From: Betaproteobacteria bacterium Ga0074130
Lineage (GTDB): Bacteria; Pseudomonadota; Gammaproteobacteria; Burkholderiales; Rhodocyclaceae
Direction of reading: 5' to 3'
NCBI GenBank assembly: GCA_001464495.1
Contig: LNDZ01000033.1
Span: 62,001 to 126,000 of the forward strand
DNA length: 64,000 nucleotides
The translations under genes and the position numbers were made by a program. Shown piece after piece: positions 12,415-20,956 of this stretch. The notes under the pieces were generated by a model that searched no databases, was not told the origin of the DNA, and worked only from the letters and a program-made list of their open reading frames with translations. Position 1 is the first letter of the stretch. Each line of letters begins with the position of its first letter.

Positions 12415-12771
12415 TTACGTCGGGCTGCGGCCACGTTCAATCTGCACGCCAACGCGGCGTACACCACGGGCAACGCCAACCTTGGCAATCGAGATCTTGA
12501 CCCAAGGCGCGCCAAACTCATTGAGCATGAGGTTGATGACAAACTCGCCCAGCGTCTCAAGCAGATTGAAGTGGCGCTCGTGCAGCTCTTTGCGGATGCG
12601 CTCAATCACTACCGCGTAGTCGATGGTCTTGTTGATATCGTCATCCATCGCCGCTTCGTCGGGCACGCCAAAGGTGAGGTTGAGCTCCACCATCTGCGGC
12701 GTGACGCGTTCGCGGTCGTAAATGCCGACATTGGCCTCGACGCGCATTTCTTCAATGAAGATAAAGTCCAT
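12415..12771 (-). CDS. folB: Dihydroneopterin aldolase
   Basis: A folate-pathway enzyme that splits 7,8-dihydroneopterin to 6-hydroxymethyl-7,8-dihydropterin and glycolaldehyde. It is 118 residues, the normal size. The N-terminus (IEEMRVEANVGIYDRER) contains the family's conserved strand, and the TIDYAVVIERI segment carries the usual substrate-site tyrosine. The C-terminal VKISIAKVG strand is also typical. It is divergent from plsY, a common arrangement, and convergent with xerD. Confidence 0.95.
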   Translation of the reverse strand: MDFIFIEEMRVEANVGIYDRERVTPQMVELNLTFGVPDEAAMDDDINKTIDYAVVIERIRKELHERHFNLLETLGEFVINLMLNEFGAPWVKISIAKVGVARGVRRVGVQIERGRSPT

Positions 12772-12861
12772 GCTGCTGCTTCCCTTTACAATGCCGGCAT
12801 TCTAGAGAAATAGAGAGCTCTGCGGGTGCGCTAGATCAGTCTGCCCGCGAAACAACGACCC

Positions 12862-13458
12862 ATGAATTCCACTACGACGATTTTTCTCGTTCTTGGTTAT
12901 GCGCTCGGTTCAGTGCCGTTTGCCATTATCGTTTCCAAAGCCTTCGGCCTGGCTGACCCGCGCACCGTTGGTTCCGGCAACCCTGGCGCCACCAATGTGC
13001 TCCGCTCGGGCAACAAGCTCGCTGCGGTACTCACACTACTGGGCGATGCGCTCAAGGGCTGGGTGGCGATGTATCTTGCGGCCAAACTCGGTGCGGACAT
13101 GCTGGGGGTCACCGTCGCAGGGGTAGGCGCCTTCCTCGGCCATGTGTTTTCGGTCTTTCTGCGCTTCAAGGGCGGCAAGGGCGTCGCCACGGCTGCTGGC
13201 GTGTTCTTCGGCTTCAGCGTCTGGCTGGGCCTGAGTGTCCTCGCCGTCTGGCTTGCCACCGCATTGATCAGCCGTTACTCATCCCTCGGCGCTATCGTTG
13301 CATCGGCAGCGGCGCCATTTGCTGCTTGGTATTTGCTGCCACATCAGGAGCAGGCGATGGCTGTAACCTTGATTGCTGTCGTTGTCGTTCGCCGTCACCA
13401 CGAGAATATTCTGCGGCTGATCGCGGGGACCGAAGGCAAGATGGGGAAGAAGAAATAG
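12862..13458 (+). CDS. plsY: Acyl-phosphate:glycerol-3-phosphate acyltransferase PlsY
   Basis: An inner-membrane enzyme that starts phospholipid synthesis by moving an acyl group from acyl-phosphate to glycerol-3-phosphate. The 198 residues hold about five transmembrane helices. Conserved cytoplasmic loops are visible: GSGNPGATNVLR, then LRFKGGKGVATAAGV, and RRHHENILRLIAGTE near the end. The first helix starts within the first ten residues. It is divergent from folB. Confidence 0.97.
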   Translation: MNSTTTIFLVLGYALGSVPFAIIVSKAFGLADPRTVGSGNPGATNVLRSGNKLAAVLTLLGDALKGWVAMYLAAKLGADMLGVTVAGVGAFLGHVFSVFLRFKGGKGVATAAGVFFGFSVWLGLSVLAVWLATALISRYSSLGAIVASAAAPFAAWYLLPHQEQAMAVTLIAVVVVRRHHENILRLIAGTEGKMGKKK

Positions 13459-13645
13459 CCATCCCCCTAGCCCCCTTCCTGAGGAAGGGGTAACTGTGCT
13501 TCACAGCAATGCTGCTCTCTAACTAAGGGTATCTCCGTAGCACGGTTTGGTTTAGCGGGTTTTGAGCGCTTATTCGCTCCACGAAGTGCTCACTTCTCCT
13601 TGGGGCGGCCCGGCGGTGAAGCTGCACCGCTAACCCCTGTGTTAA
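13459..13645. other. Hairpin-rich gap between plsY and tsaD
   Basis: A stretch between two convergent genes with no credible ORF. It contains three hairpins: CCCCTTCC/GGAAGGGG at 13472-13490, CTGTG/CACAG at 13494-13506 and GAGCG/CGCTC at 13564-13579. The first is the strongest and may stop transcription from both sides, although no long T-run follows. The rest could be a decayed intergenic repeat; I see no second copy in the window. Confidence 0.45.
13472..13490. terminator. Perfect hairpin after plsY
   Basis: Eight-base arms CCCCTTCC and GGAAGGGG around a TGA loop, 14 bases after the plsY stop. It lies between convergent genes. No T-run follows, so termination efficiency is uncertain. Confidence 0.45.
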
Positions 13646-14659
13646 TCAGATCGATGTATTTATCTGATCCAACGGCCAGCGCGGGCGGATGGCAAAGGCG
13701 CCATCGCGCTTGGGTGCCATCTGTTTCATCAGGCGCTGTGCGCCACAAAAGGCAATCATCGCACCGTTGTCCGTACATAGCGCCACTTCCGGGTAGTAGA
13801 CACGGATCTTGTGTTTGGCCGCCATCGCGTTAAGGCGCTCGCGCAAACGTTTGTTTGCACCGACCCCACCTGCAACCACCAAGCGTGACAAGCCGCAAGC
13901 ACGCACTGCGGCAAGCGACTTGGCCGCCAACACCTCAGTCACGGCCTCCTGAAACTCTGCGGCAAGATCGGCAGGGCTGTCGGCAGCATTGCGGACGGCC
14001 GTAAGTACTGCGGTTTTCAAGCCCGAAAAGCTGAAATCGAGATCGCCGCTGTTGAGCATCGGGCGCGGCAGCCTAAGCTTGCCGGCCGTTCCAGATTCGG
14101 CCAACTTGGCCAGTGCCGGCCCGCCTGGATAGCCCAGGTTGAGCAACTTGGCCGTCTTGTCGAATGCCTCGCCCGCCGCATCGTCCAAAGACTCGCCGAG
14201 CAGGCGGTACTCTCCGATGTCCGTTACTTCCATCAGTTGGGTATGGCCGCCAGAAACCAGTAGCGCGACAAAGGGAAACTCGGGACGATCAGTCGCTAGT
14301 AGGGGAGACAGTAAATGCCCTTCTAAGTGGTGCACCGGCAAGGCGGGAATATCCAGTGCCACCGCCAACGCCTCGGCAAAGCTTGAGCCAACCAGCAAGG
14401 CACCGGCCAAACCTGGGCCAGCAGTGTAAGCAATCGCTCCGATGTCTGCCTTTGCCTTGCCTGCCTCTGCCAATACCACCTCAAGCAAAGGAATCAGCCG
14501 GCGGATATGGTCGCGTGATGCCAGCTCGGGCACGACGCCACCGTAGGCCTCATGCATCGCCACTTGAGTGTGCACCGCATGCGCGAGCAGCCCGGCGTCA
14601 GTATCGTAAAGGGCGATACCGGTTTCGTCACAGGAGGATTCAACGCCAAGAACCAACAT
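13646..14659 (-). CDS. tsaD: tRNA threonylcarbamoyltransferase TsaD
   Basis: Transfers the threonylcarbamoyl group to A37 of tRNAs that read ANN codons, working with TsaB, TsaE and TsaC. The 337-residue ASKHA-fold protein starts [19 protein letters not shown], the family signature. The metal-binding histidines lie in [12 protein letters not shown] and in VHHLEGH, and [11 protein letters not shown] is intact. In many proteobacteria tsaD directly faces rpsU; here a repressor gene of the same strand lies between them. Confidence 0.97.
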   Translation of the reverse strand: MLVLGVESSCDETGIALYDTDAGLLAHAVHTQVAMHEAYGGVVPELASRDHIRRLIPLLEVVLAEAGKAKADIGAIAYTAGPGLAGALLVGSSFAEALAVALDIPALPVHHLEGHLLSPLLATDRPEFPFVALLVSGGHTQLMEVTDIGEYRLLGESLDDAAGEAFDKTAKLLNLGYPGGPALAKLAESGTAGKLRLPRPMLNSGDLDFSFSGLKTAVLTAVRNAADSPADLAAEFQEAVTEVLAAKSLAAVRACGLSRLVVAGGVGANKRLRERLNAMAAKHKIRVYYPEVALCTDNGAMIAFCGAQRLMKQMAPKRDGAFAIRPRWPLDQINTSI

Positions 14660-14723
14660 GAAAGATTACCCAACAAGACTACCTAAGGCGGCCCAGCCAC
14701 AAACTGACCACGCCTGAAAAGAA

Positions 14724-14747
14724 AATGCCCCGGCTTAGCGGGGCATT
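14724..14747 (-). terminator. Intrinsic terminator of the repressor gene
   Basis: Nine-base arms AATGCCCCG and CGGGGCATT with a six-base loop. Read on the minus strand it lies 29 bases after the repressor stop and runs into a T-rich tail (TTTTCTTTTC). It isolates the repressor from tsaD downstream. Confidence 0.8.
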
Positions 14748-14775
14748 AATTGTACGGCAGAGTGCCGGTCGCCTA

Positions 14776-15483
14776 TTAGCGTCCCAGCAGCACGCGCGCT
14801 AGGACCTGGCCGACGACAGCAACACGGCCACTGTCGTCCGGGGTCTCGGCAAAGTCACTCGGTGCGAGGACTTCTTCGCTGAACTTGGCGTTATCGCAAA
14901 TCAGGCGAACTTCCTTCTTCAGGCCGGACTGGGCACGACGCACGACAAACTTGTCATTAACGTGCAGGACATACACACCGTTTGACTGAATGCGATTGAC
15001 GCGTGGGTCATAAACGACGATGTCGCCTGAACGCAGGTAGGGCTCCATGTCCTCGGACTGGATGCGCACCATCTTCACATCACGCGGCAGGCCAATTTCA
15101 CGCAGGGTCTCGGGCAAGGTGTAGATGGCGTGGCCATCTGCAGTGTTGTCCGGGTGCAGGTCGATCACGGCATATTGCTCATCAACAATATGCGCGCCGC
15201 TACCCGCATCGCCCATTACCAGTTGTTCGACCGTCGTATTGAGGGTCTTGGCAATTTCTGGCAAACGGAACAGTTCCGGCACACCATCGCCACGCACCCA
15301 TGCCGTTGCCGTGTTCTGGCTGACATCAAACAGCTGCGCCACGGCAGTAACACGGCCATAACCGGGCGGAATCGACCCGCGACGGTCCAATGCAGCATTG
15401 AAATTGGCAGCAAATTGACGGCGGAACTCTTGTTGACGCTGGAGGCGCTCGTCGCTGGAATTGAGATGAACAATGGTATTCAT
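14776..15483 (-). CDS. LexA/CI-like repressor lacking the catalytic Ser and Lys
   Basis: A 235-residue protein with an N-terminal helix-turn-helix (about 45-66, VTAVAQLFDVSQNTATAWV) and a C-terminal S24/LexA-like fold (about 100-230). In LexA and CI relatives the segment equivalent to residues 143-148 reads GDSMEP with the nucleophilic serine. Here it is SEDMEP, so Asp145 replaces that serine. The lysine expected in VKR is replaced by arginine (VVRR, ~180-183). Self-cleavage is therefore unlikely. The fold itself looks intact (RSGDIVVYDPR). A 29-base palindrome lies 35 bases upstream of the start and a terminator follows the gene. Inference: an autoregulating, non-inducible repressor. Its targets are unknown. 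Confidence 0.82.
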   Translation of the reverse strand: MNTIVHLNSSDERLQRQQEFRRQFAANFNAALDRRGSIPPGYGRVTAVAQLFDVSQNTATAWVRGDGVPELFRLPEIAKTLNTTVEQLVMGDAGSGAHIVDEQYAVIDLHPDNTADGHAIYTLPETLREIGLPRDVKMVRIQSEDMEPYLRSGDIVVYDPRVNRIQSNGVYVLHVNDKFVVRRAQSGLKKEVRLICDNAKFSEEVLAPSDFAETPDDSGRVAVVGQVLARVLLGR

Positions 15484-15517
15484 GAGAAGAATTCTACCCC
15501 ATTAGTAGGTGAGGGCC

Positions 15518-15546
15518 AAGCTGTATATGGGTAAGCCCTACAGCTT
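15518..15546. promoter_or_regulatory. Palindromic operator candidate upstream of the repressor
   Basis: Perfect eight-base arms AAGCTGTA (15518-15525) and TACAGCTT (15539-15546) separated by 13 bases, about three helical turns in total. It lies 35 bases upstream of the repressor start, where an autoregulator would bind. That the repressor binds here is inference. Confidence 0.6.
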
Positions 15547-15735
15547 GATTGGGCATTCATCGGACACCTTGTCTTTCAGTAGGTTCCACATGCGGCAACA
15601 AATTACGAACTGTTGTTCAAAAATTCGCCCCCCGGGGCTGCCGGTTTATAAGAAAAAACTAGGCATATTCACTTTCCGCCACAAGCAACTTGCGGGGGCT
15701 TACGTAGGGCCAGATCGATTCTTGTCAGATTTTCT

Positions 15736-15763
15736 TTGACAGCGCCGTCATAAGCGTTATAAT
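15736..15763 (+). promoter_or_regulatory. Sigma-70 promoter of rpsU
   Basis: A consensus TTGACA at 15736-15741 and a consensus TATAAT at 15758-15763, with a 16-base spacer. The start site would fall near 15770, about 33 bases before the rpsU ATG. This is the best -35/-10 match I saw in the window, as expected for a ribosomal protein gene. Confidence 0.85.
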
Positions 15764-15802
15764 CGCCGGCTCTTTTTGTTACATCTTTTCAGGTACACCG
15801 CA

Positions 15803-16015
15803 ATGCCAGGTATCCGCGTCAAGGAAAACGAGCCGTTCGAAGTCGCCATCCGCCGCTTCAAGCGCGCGATTGAAAAAACCGGTCTGCTGACCGAGCTGCG
15901 CGCACGCGAGTTCTACGAGAAGCCCACTGCTGAGCGCAAGCGCAAGCTGGCCGCCGCCGTCAAGCGCCATCACAAGCGCGTGCGCAGCCAGACTCTGCCG
16001 CCGAAGCTGTACTGA
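15803..16015 (+). CDS. rpsU: 30S ribosomal protein S21
   Basis: A 70-residue basic protein of the small ribosomal subunit, needed for pairing of mRNA with the 3' end of 16S rRNA. It starts [19 protein letters not shown] and ends in a lysine/arginine-rich helix with [10 protein letters not shown]. It opens the rpsU-yqeY-dnaG-rpoD group, but a strong terminator follows it, so most transcripts probably end there. Confidence 0.98.
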   Translation: MPGIRVKENEPFEVAIRRFKRAIEKTGLLTELRAREFYEKPTAERKRKLAAAVKRHHKRVRSQTLPPKLY

Positions 16016-16055
16016 TCGGCCGCCCCGGCTTCCGGGGTCGCATCTCACTGCTGAA

Positions 16056-16097
16056 AACCTCGGCTGCCGCCTATACTGAGCGGCAACTGAGGTTTTT
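16056..16097 (+). terminator. Terminator between rpsU and yqeY
   Basis: A 15-base stem with one mismatch (16056-16070 pairing with 16080-16094) followed by a run of T to 16097. A smaller perfect hairpin, CCCCGG/CCGGGG at 16023-16037, precedes it. Such a partial terminator lets the cell make far more S21 than primase and sigma factor. Confidence 0.85.
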
Positions 16098-16129
16098 CCT
16101 ATTCCTGTTTGACATGCAAAGCACACATC

Positions 16130-16573
16130 ATGACCCTCAAGCTCCGCATCAATGACGACATGAAAGCCGCCATGCGCGCTGGCGACAGCGTTCGGCGCGA
16201 TGCACTGCGTCTGCTACTGGCCGCCGTAAAGCAGAAGGAAGTGGATGAGCGCATCGAGCTCGATGATGCCGCCGTACTGGCGGTTATCGAGAAGGCACTG
16301 AAGCAGCGCAAGGACTCGATCGCCCAGTATCAATCGGCCAACCGTCAGGATTTGATCGCGGTCGAAGAGGCTGAAGTAGCGGTGTTTTCAACCTACATGC
16401 CGCAAGCCCTCTCGGCCGAGGACATTCAAGCCATCATCACTGCCGCCATCAGCGAAAGTGGCGCCCAAGGGGCTGCTGCCATGGGCAAGGTGGTTGGTCT
16501 GGTCAAGCCGCAGGTTGCCGGCCGTGCCGACATGGCCGAGGTCTCGCGCCTCATCAAAGCCGCACTCGCCTAA
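16130..16573 (+). CDS. yqeY: GatB/YqeY domain-containing protein
   Basis: A 147-residue helical protein of the YqeY family, related to the tRNA-binding tail domain of GatB. The start TLKLRINDDMKAAMRAGD and the KQRKDSIAQYQSANR segment are typical. The exact role is not settled. It usually lies between rpsU and dnaG, as here, and is probably translated with dnaG, which begins 20 bases later. Confidence 0.93.
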   Translation: MTLKLRINDDMKAAMRAGDSVRRDALRLLLAAVKQKEVDERIELDDAAVLAVIEKALKQRKDSIAQYQSANRQDLIAVEEAEVAVFSTYMPQALSAEDIQAIITAAISESGAQGAAAMGKVVGLVKPQVAGRADMAEVSRLIKAALA

Positions 16574-16593
16574 ACCCGCTGCGGGACTCGCCA

Positions 16594-18354
16594 ATGATTC
16601 CCGACAGCTTCATCCAGGAACTGCTTGATCGCGTCGATATTGTCGACGTCATCCAGCGCTACGTTCCACTGAAGAAGGCGGGCGCAAATTACAGCGCCTG
16701 CTGCCCTTTCCACTCGGAAAAATCCCCGTCATTTACTGTCAGCCCGACCAAGCAGTTTTATCACTGCTTCGGCTGCGGTGCGCACGGCAGCGCCATCGGC
16801 TTCATCATGGCGCACCAAGGGCTCGGGTTCATTGACGCGGTCGAGGAACTGGCCGGCAATCTTGGCCTGACCGTCCCCAATGAAGGCCGCCAACAAAATC
16901 CTCAATACGCGGAGAAGAAAGCCTCCCTCACCGAGCTGATGGCGAGGGCTGCTCGCTATTACAAGGATCAGCTCAAGGCTTCGCCACGGGCCATTGATTA
17001 CTTGAAAGGGCGCGGGCTGACGGGCGAAATTGCTGCGCGCTTCGGCCTAGGCTACGCACCGGATGCGTGGCAAGGGCTGGAAAGCATATTTAACGATTAC
17101 AAAGCGCCCGAACTCGGCACCGTCGGCTTAGTCATCGACAACGAACAGGGGCGACGTTACGACCGCTTCCGTGACCGCATCATGTTTCCGATCCTAGATG
17201 CACGGAGTAATGTCATTGGTTTCGGTGGGCGCATCATCAACCCCGAAGACACGCCCAAGTACATGAACTCGCCGGAGACGCCGCTGTTCGACAAGGGCCG
17301 CGAACTCTACGGGCTCACGCAAGCCCGGCAGGCAATCCGCGATACGGACACAGTAATTGTGGTTGAAGGCTATATGGACGTGGTAGCACTTGCCCAACAT
17401 GGCGTGGGCAATGCAGTAGCCACCCTAGGCACCGCAACAACCGGCGACCACATCCACAAACTAATGCGCCAGGCCGAGAAAATTGTCTTTTGCTTCGATG
17501 GGGACAAGGCGGGACGCAAAGCCGCTTGGCGCGCACTCGAAAATAGCCTGCCGCATCTTGCCGACGACCACAGCATAGGCTTTCTGTTTTTGCCCCCCGA
17601 ACATGACCCAGACAGTTATGTACGTGAGCATGGTGCCGCCGGTTTTCAAAAGTTGGCAGCGCATCCGACGTCCCTGCCTGAATTTTTGCTGCGCGAGCTG
17701 GCAAACCCAGTGGATACGAATACTGTTGAAGGGCGCGCACGACTGGTGCATGAGGCCAAGCCGCTAATAACCCAGATTGCTGCACCGCTGTTGCGCCTGC
17801 AAATCCTAAAAGAGCTGGCCTCGATGAGCGGGCTGACGCAGGCAGAAATTGAAAACCAGTACGGCCTCAAGCCTGCCGCTGCACCGAATCGTCGCGCACC
17901 ACCTGCGCCACGCAGCCGCCCCAGCGCCCGCCCGCTTGAACACACGCTACTGGAAATCGTCTTACAACAGCCCGCTTGGGCAAGCCGGCTACCTCTCGAG
18001 TTGATCCCTGACACCAGCCCCGAAGCCGCAACGCTGCATGCGCTGGCCAATAGTCTGGAACATGGCGAGTTGCCCATAGGTGGGATTGGTCTCTTGCTGG
18101 AGCACTTCCGCAACACCCCGCATGAAGCGGTGATCTCACGCTTTGCCAGCCAGCTGGCTGAAGACATTGATCCCAGCGAGCAGGAAACCGTGCTTAACGA
18201 TGCCATTGAACGCATCCGCAATGCGGGGATCGGCCAGGAAATCGCTGCCCTGACCGCGCGGGCACGCAGTGGCACGCTGGATGCCGATGAACAGCAACGC
18301 CTGATGGACCTGCTGCGCCGCAAAAACAGCTATAAGCCGATGGCAAGCTCTTGA
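16594..18354 (+). CDS. dnaG: DNA primase
   Basis: Makes RNA primers at the replication fork. The 586 residues show the N-terminal zinc ribbon (CCPFHSEKSPSF, then YHCFGCGAHG, ~36-62), the RNA polymerase core with the TOPRIM segment VVEGYMDVVAL (~255) and FDGDKAGRKAAWRA, and a C-terminal helical domain that docks on the DnaB helicase. A proline/arginine-rich linker at about 428-445 separates the last domain. Length is normal. It stands between yqeY and rpoD in the classical macromolecular synthesis order. Confidence 0.97.
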   Translation: MIPDSFIQELLDRVDIVDVIQRYVPLKKAGANYSACCPFHSEKSPSFTVSPTKQFYHCFGCGAHGSAIGFIMAHQGLGFIDAVEELAGNLGLTVPNEGRQQNPQYAEKKASLTELMARAARYYKDQLKASPRAIDYLKGRGLTGEIAARFGLGYAPDAWQGLESIFNDYKAPELGTVGLVIDNEQGRRYDRFRDRIMFPILDARSNVIGFGGRIINPEDTPKYMNSPETPLFDKGRELYGLTQARQAIRDTDTVIVVEGYMDVVALAQHGVGNAVATLGTATTGDHIHKLMRQAEKIVFCFDGDKAGRKAAWRALENSLPHLADDHSIGFLFLPPEHDPDSYVREHGAAGFQKLAAHPTSLPEFLLRELANPVDTNTVEGRARLVHEAKPLITQIAAPLLRLQILKELASMSGLTQAEIENQYGLKPAAAPNRRAPPAPRSRPSARPLEHTLLEIVLQQPAWASRLPLELIPDTSPEAATLHALANSLEHGELPIGGIGLLLEHFRNTPHEAVISRFASQLAEDIDPSEQETVLNDAIERIRNAGIGQEIAALTARARSGTLDADEQQRLMDLLRRKNSYKPMASS

Positions 18355-18430
18355 TGTATAATGATCAGTTCCCCAATTTTATTGTGCCGCGGCAGTTGCG
18401 TGGCACCATCCGGACCCGCTGAGGAAAGTC

Positions 18431-20701
18431 ATGCCGAAGGAAATCGCCAAGCAGACCAAGTCGAAAGTTGCCGTTAAGGCAACGCCGGCAAAGGCCGCAA
18501 AGAAGCCTGCCGCCGTAAAGCAGGCAGCCGCCAAACCGGCTGCACCCGCTAAGAAGACACCGGTCAAGGCAGCCCCGCCCAAGGCTGAGCCGAAAACCAG
18601 CGCCGCAAAAGCTGCAGCCGCTAAGCCGGCACCGGCCAAAGCCGCGCCTGTAAAGGCTGCACCTGTCAAAGCAGCGCCCGCTGCCAAGGTTGCTGCGCCT
18701 AAGCCCGAGCCCGTTGTTGCGCCCGCGCCGGTGCAGCAACCCGAGGTGAAGGCCAAGGTTGAAGCCAAGCCGGCTGCCAAGCCCAAGCGTGGTGGCAAGG
18801 ACAAGCTGGCGATGGCTGCCATCATTACGCCTGAAGCGAGCCCGGCGGATATTGAAGCCAAGCGCACCCGCCTGAAGAACCTGATTGCACTGGGCAAGGA
18901 GCGCGGCTACCTCACGTACGCCGAAATCAACGACCACCTGCCCGACGACATGGTCGATGCTGAACAGATCGAGACCATCATCTCGACCTTCAGCGACATG
19001 GGTATTCAGGTGTTCGACGAAGCACCTGCCGCCGAAGACCTGCTGCTGAACGAGGCTGGCCCGGCCCCCGTGGATGAAGAAGAAGTCGCCATGGAAGCCG
19101 AGCAGGCGCTGACCACGGTGGATTCCGAGTTTGGTCGCACCACCGACCCAGTTCGCATGTACATGCGTGAAATGGGCACGGTTGAACTGCTGACCCGCGA
19201 AGGCGAAATCGAGATCGCCAAGCGTATCGAAGACGGCCTGAAGCATATGGTGCAAGCCATCTCGGCCTGTCCGACCACCATCGTCGAGATCCTCGATCTG
19301 GCCGCCAAGGTGGCCAATGACGAAATGCGCATCGACGAAGTCGTCGATGGCCTGATCGATCCGAATGCTGCTGGCGAAGTTGAAGAGCTCGCCGAAGATG
19401 AAGAAGCCGAAATCGAAGCCGACGAAGGCGGCGACGACGAGGACGACGAAGACGGTGCTGCACGCGCTAATTCGGCAGCCCTGCTGCAGCTCAAGACGGA
19501 TGCAATGGTGCGCTTTACCCTCATCCATGAGCTCTACGGCAAGCTGTATGCCGCGCTGACCAAGAAGGGCTCGCAGGACAAGGGCTACCTGAAGATTCAG
19601 AAGCAGATTTCGGACGAGCTGCTCTACATTCGCTTTACCTCCAAGACCATTGAGCGCCTATGCGACTCCGTGCGTCACATGGTCGAGCAAGTGCGCAACC
19701 ACGAACGCAAGATTCTCAGCCTGTGCGTCGACAAGTCGCACATGCCGCGTGCCCATTTCATCAAGGTCTTCCCCGGTCACGAAACCGATATGGAATGGCT
19801 CAAGGGTGAAGTGCAGGCCAGTAAGCCTTACGCTGCACAACTGATGCGTGCCGCACCGGCGATTCTGGAAGAACAGCAAAAGCTGATCGACCTGCAAGAT
19901 CGCATCGGTATCCCGCTGAAGGAACTCAAGGACATCAACAAACAGATGTCCACCGGCGAAGCCAAGGCCCGTCGCGCTAAGCGCGAAATGACCGAGGCCA
20001 ACCTGCGCTTGGTGATCTCCATCGCCAAGAAGTACACCAACCGTGGTCTGCAGTTCCTCGATCTGATCCAAGAAGGCAACATCGGTCTGATGAAGGCCGT
20101 GGATAAGTTCGAATACCGTCGCGGCTACAAGTTCTCCACGTACGCGACATGGTGGATTCGTCAGGCCATTACGCGTTCGATCGCCGACCAAGCACGCACC
20201 ATCCGTATTCCGGTGCACATGATCGAAACCATCAACAAGATGAACCGTATCTCGCGCCAGATTTTGCAAGAGACCGGTAGCGAGCCAGACCCAGCCACAC
20301 TGGCCATCAAGATGGAAATGCCGGAAGACAAGATCCGCAAGATCCTGAAGATATCCAAGGAGCCGATCTCCATGGAAACCCCGATCGGCGACGATGATGA
20401 CTCCCATTTGGGCGACTTCATCGAAGATCAGTCCACGCTGCTGCCAGCCGACGCCGCCATGTACTCGTCGCTGCGCGAAGTGACCAAGGAAATCCTTGAT
20501 AGCCTCACACCGCGCGAAGCCAAGGTACTGCGTATGCGCTTCGGTATCGAAATGAACACGGACCACACGCTGGAAGAAGTCGGCAAGCAATTCGACGTCA
20601 CCCGCGAACGTATCCGCCAGATCGAAGCCAAGGCTCTGCGTAAGCTGCGTCACCCGACCCGTTCGGAAAAGCTGCGCAGCTTCCTCGACTCGGAAACCTG
20701 A
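18431..20701 (+). CDS. rpoD: RNA polymerase sigma factor RpoD (sigma-70)
   Basis: The primary sigma factor, 756 residues. GAGGAAAG precedes the ATG. Residues 1 to ~125 are a low-complexity extension of Ala, Lys and Pro, as in many betaproteobacterial RpoD proteins. Region 1.1 follows, then an acidic insert ([20 protein letters not shown], ~320-340) within the non-conserved region. Regions 2 to 4 are standard: [36 protein letters not shown] (region 2.4, -10 recognition) and [20 protein letters not shown] (region 4.2, -35 recognition). Confidence 0.98.
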   Translation: MPKEIAKQTKSKVAVKATPAKAAKKPAAVKQAAAKPAAPAKKTPVKAAPPKAEPKTSAAKAAAAKPAPAKAAPVKAAPVKAAPAAKVAAPKPEPVVAPAPVQQPEVKAKVEAKPAAKPKRGGKDKLAMAAIITPEASPADIEAKRTRLKNLIALGKERGYLTYAEINDHLPDDMVDAEQIETIISTFSDMGIQVFDEAPAAEDLLLNEAGPAPVDEEEVAMEAEQALTTVDSEFGRTTDPVRMYMREMGTVELLTREGEIEIAKRIEDGLKHMVQAISACPTTIVEILDLAAKVANDEMRIDEVVDGLIDPNAAGEVEELAEDEEAEIEADEGGDDEDDEDGAARANSAALLQLKTDAMVRFTLIHELYGKLYAALTKKGSQDKGYLKIQKQISDELLYIRFTSKTIERLCDSVRHMVEQVRNHERKILSLCVDKSHMPRAHFIKVFPGHETDMEWLKGEVQASKPYAAQLMRAAPAILEEQQKLIDLQDRIGIPLKELKDINKQMSTGEAKARRAKREMTEANLRLVISIAKKYTNRGLQFLDLIQEGNIGLMKAVDKFEYRRGYKFSTYATWWIRQAITRSIADQARTIRIPVHMIETINKMNRISRQILQETGSEPDPATLAIKMEMPEDKIRKILKISKEPISMETPIGDDDDSHLGDFIEDQSTLLPADAAMYSSLREVTKEILDSLTPREAKVLRMRFGIEMNTDHTLEEVGKQFDVTRERIRQIEAKALRKLRHPTRSEKLRSFLDSET

Positions 20702-20753
20702 TCTAGGTACCGCTTTAACCCGAGGTACCAAGGTCAAACTCGGTGCCCCGGAT

Positions 20754-20830
20754 GGGCCTATAGCTCAGTTGGTTAGAGCAGAGGACTCATAATCCTTTGG
20801 TCCCTGGTTCAAGTCCAGGTGGGCCCACCA
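20754..20830 (+). tRNA. ileX: tRNA-Ile2 (CAU anticodon, lysidine-modified)
   Basis: A 77-base tRNA with encoded CCA. The anticodon CAT is at 20788-20790 in the loop CTCATAA. The acceptor stem starts GGGCCTA and has C4-G69 and C5-G68 pairs, which TilS uses to recognise tRNA-Ile2; elongator tRNA-Met lacks these. The D-arm AGCTCAGTTGGTTAGAGCA and T-arm GGTTCAAGTCC are intact. With C34 changed to lysidine it reads AUA. Programs may label it tRNA-Met. Confidence 0.9.
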
Positions 20831-20838
20831 ATAAAGAA

Positions 20839-20867
20839 GGGTTCAGCCGCAAGGCTGAGCCCTTTTT
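20839..20867 (+). terminator. Intrinsic terminator after tRNA-Ile2
   Basis: A ten-base stem, GGGTTCAGCC (20839-20848) with GGCTGAGCCC (20853-20862), a GCAA loop and five T. It ends the tRNA transcript and any read-through from rpoD. Confidence 0.93.
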
Positions 20868-20956
20868 ACTTTTGGTCATCGCATATTGCGCTCATTGCCA
20901 ACACACCGGGGGCGCAGCACAATGTAACTATTCGCAAACCTTTCTCCACCTGACGC

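Larger units (their letters stand above)
15484..15802. other. Divergent control region, repressor / rpsU
   Basis: A 319-base gap with no credible gene. The left part holds the palindrome described separately, next to the repressor start. The middle is AT-rich. The right part holds a strong sigma-70 promoter for rpsU. A short open frame in the gap has no ribosome site or recognisable product. Confidence 0.6.

Noticed and set aside
18479..18800. Possible tandem DNA repeat in the 5' part of rpoD
   Set aside because: The repetition is at the level of Ala, Lys and Pro codons; no unit repeats at fixed length.
18365..19528. Gly/Arg-rich antisense frame of 387 codons opposite rpoD
   Set aside because: It is the complement of the Ala/Lys/Pro repeats and acidic part of RpoD; the composition explains it.
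20754..20830. tRNA-Met (elongator) for the CAU tRNA
   Set aside because: The C4-G69 and C5-G68 pairs and the arm sequences fit tRNA-Ile2, and the anticodon stem is not that of an initiator.
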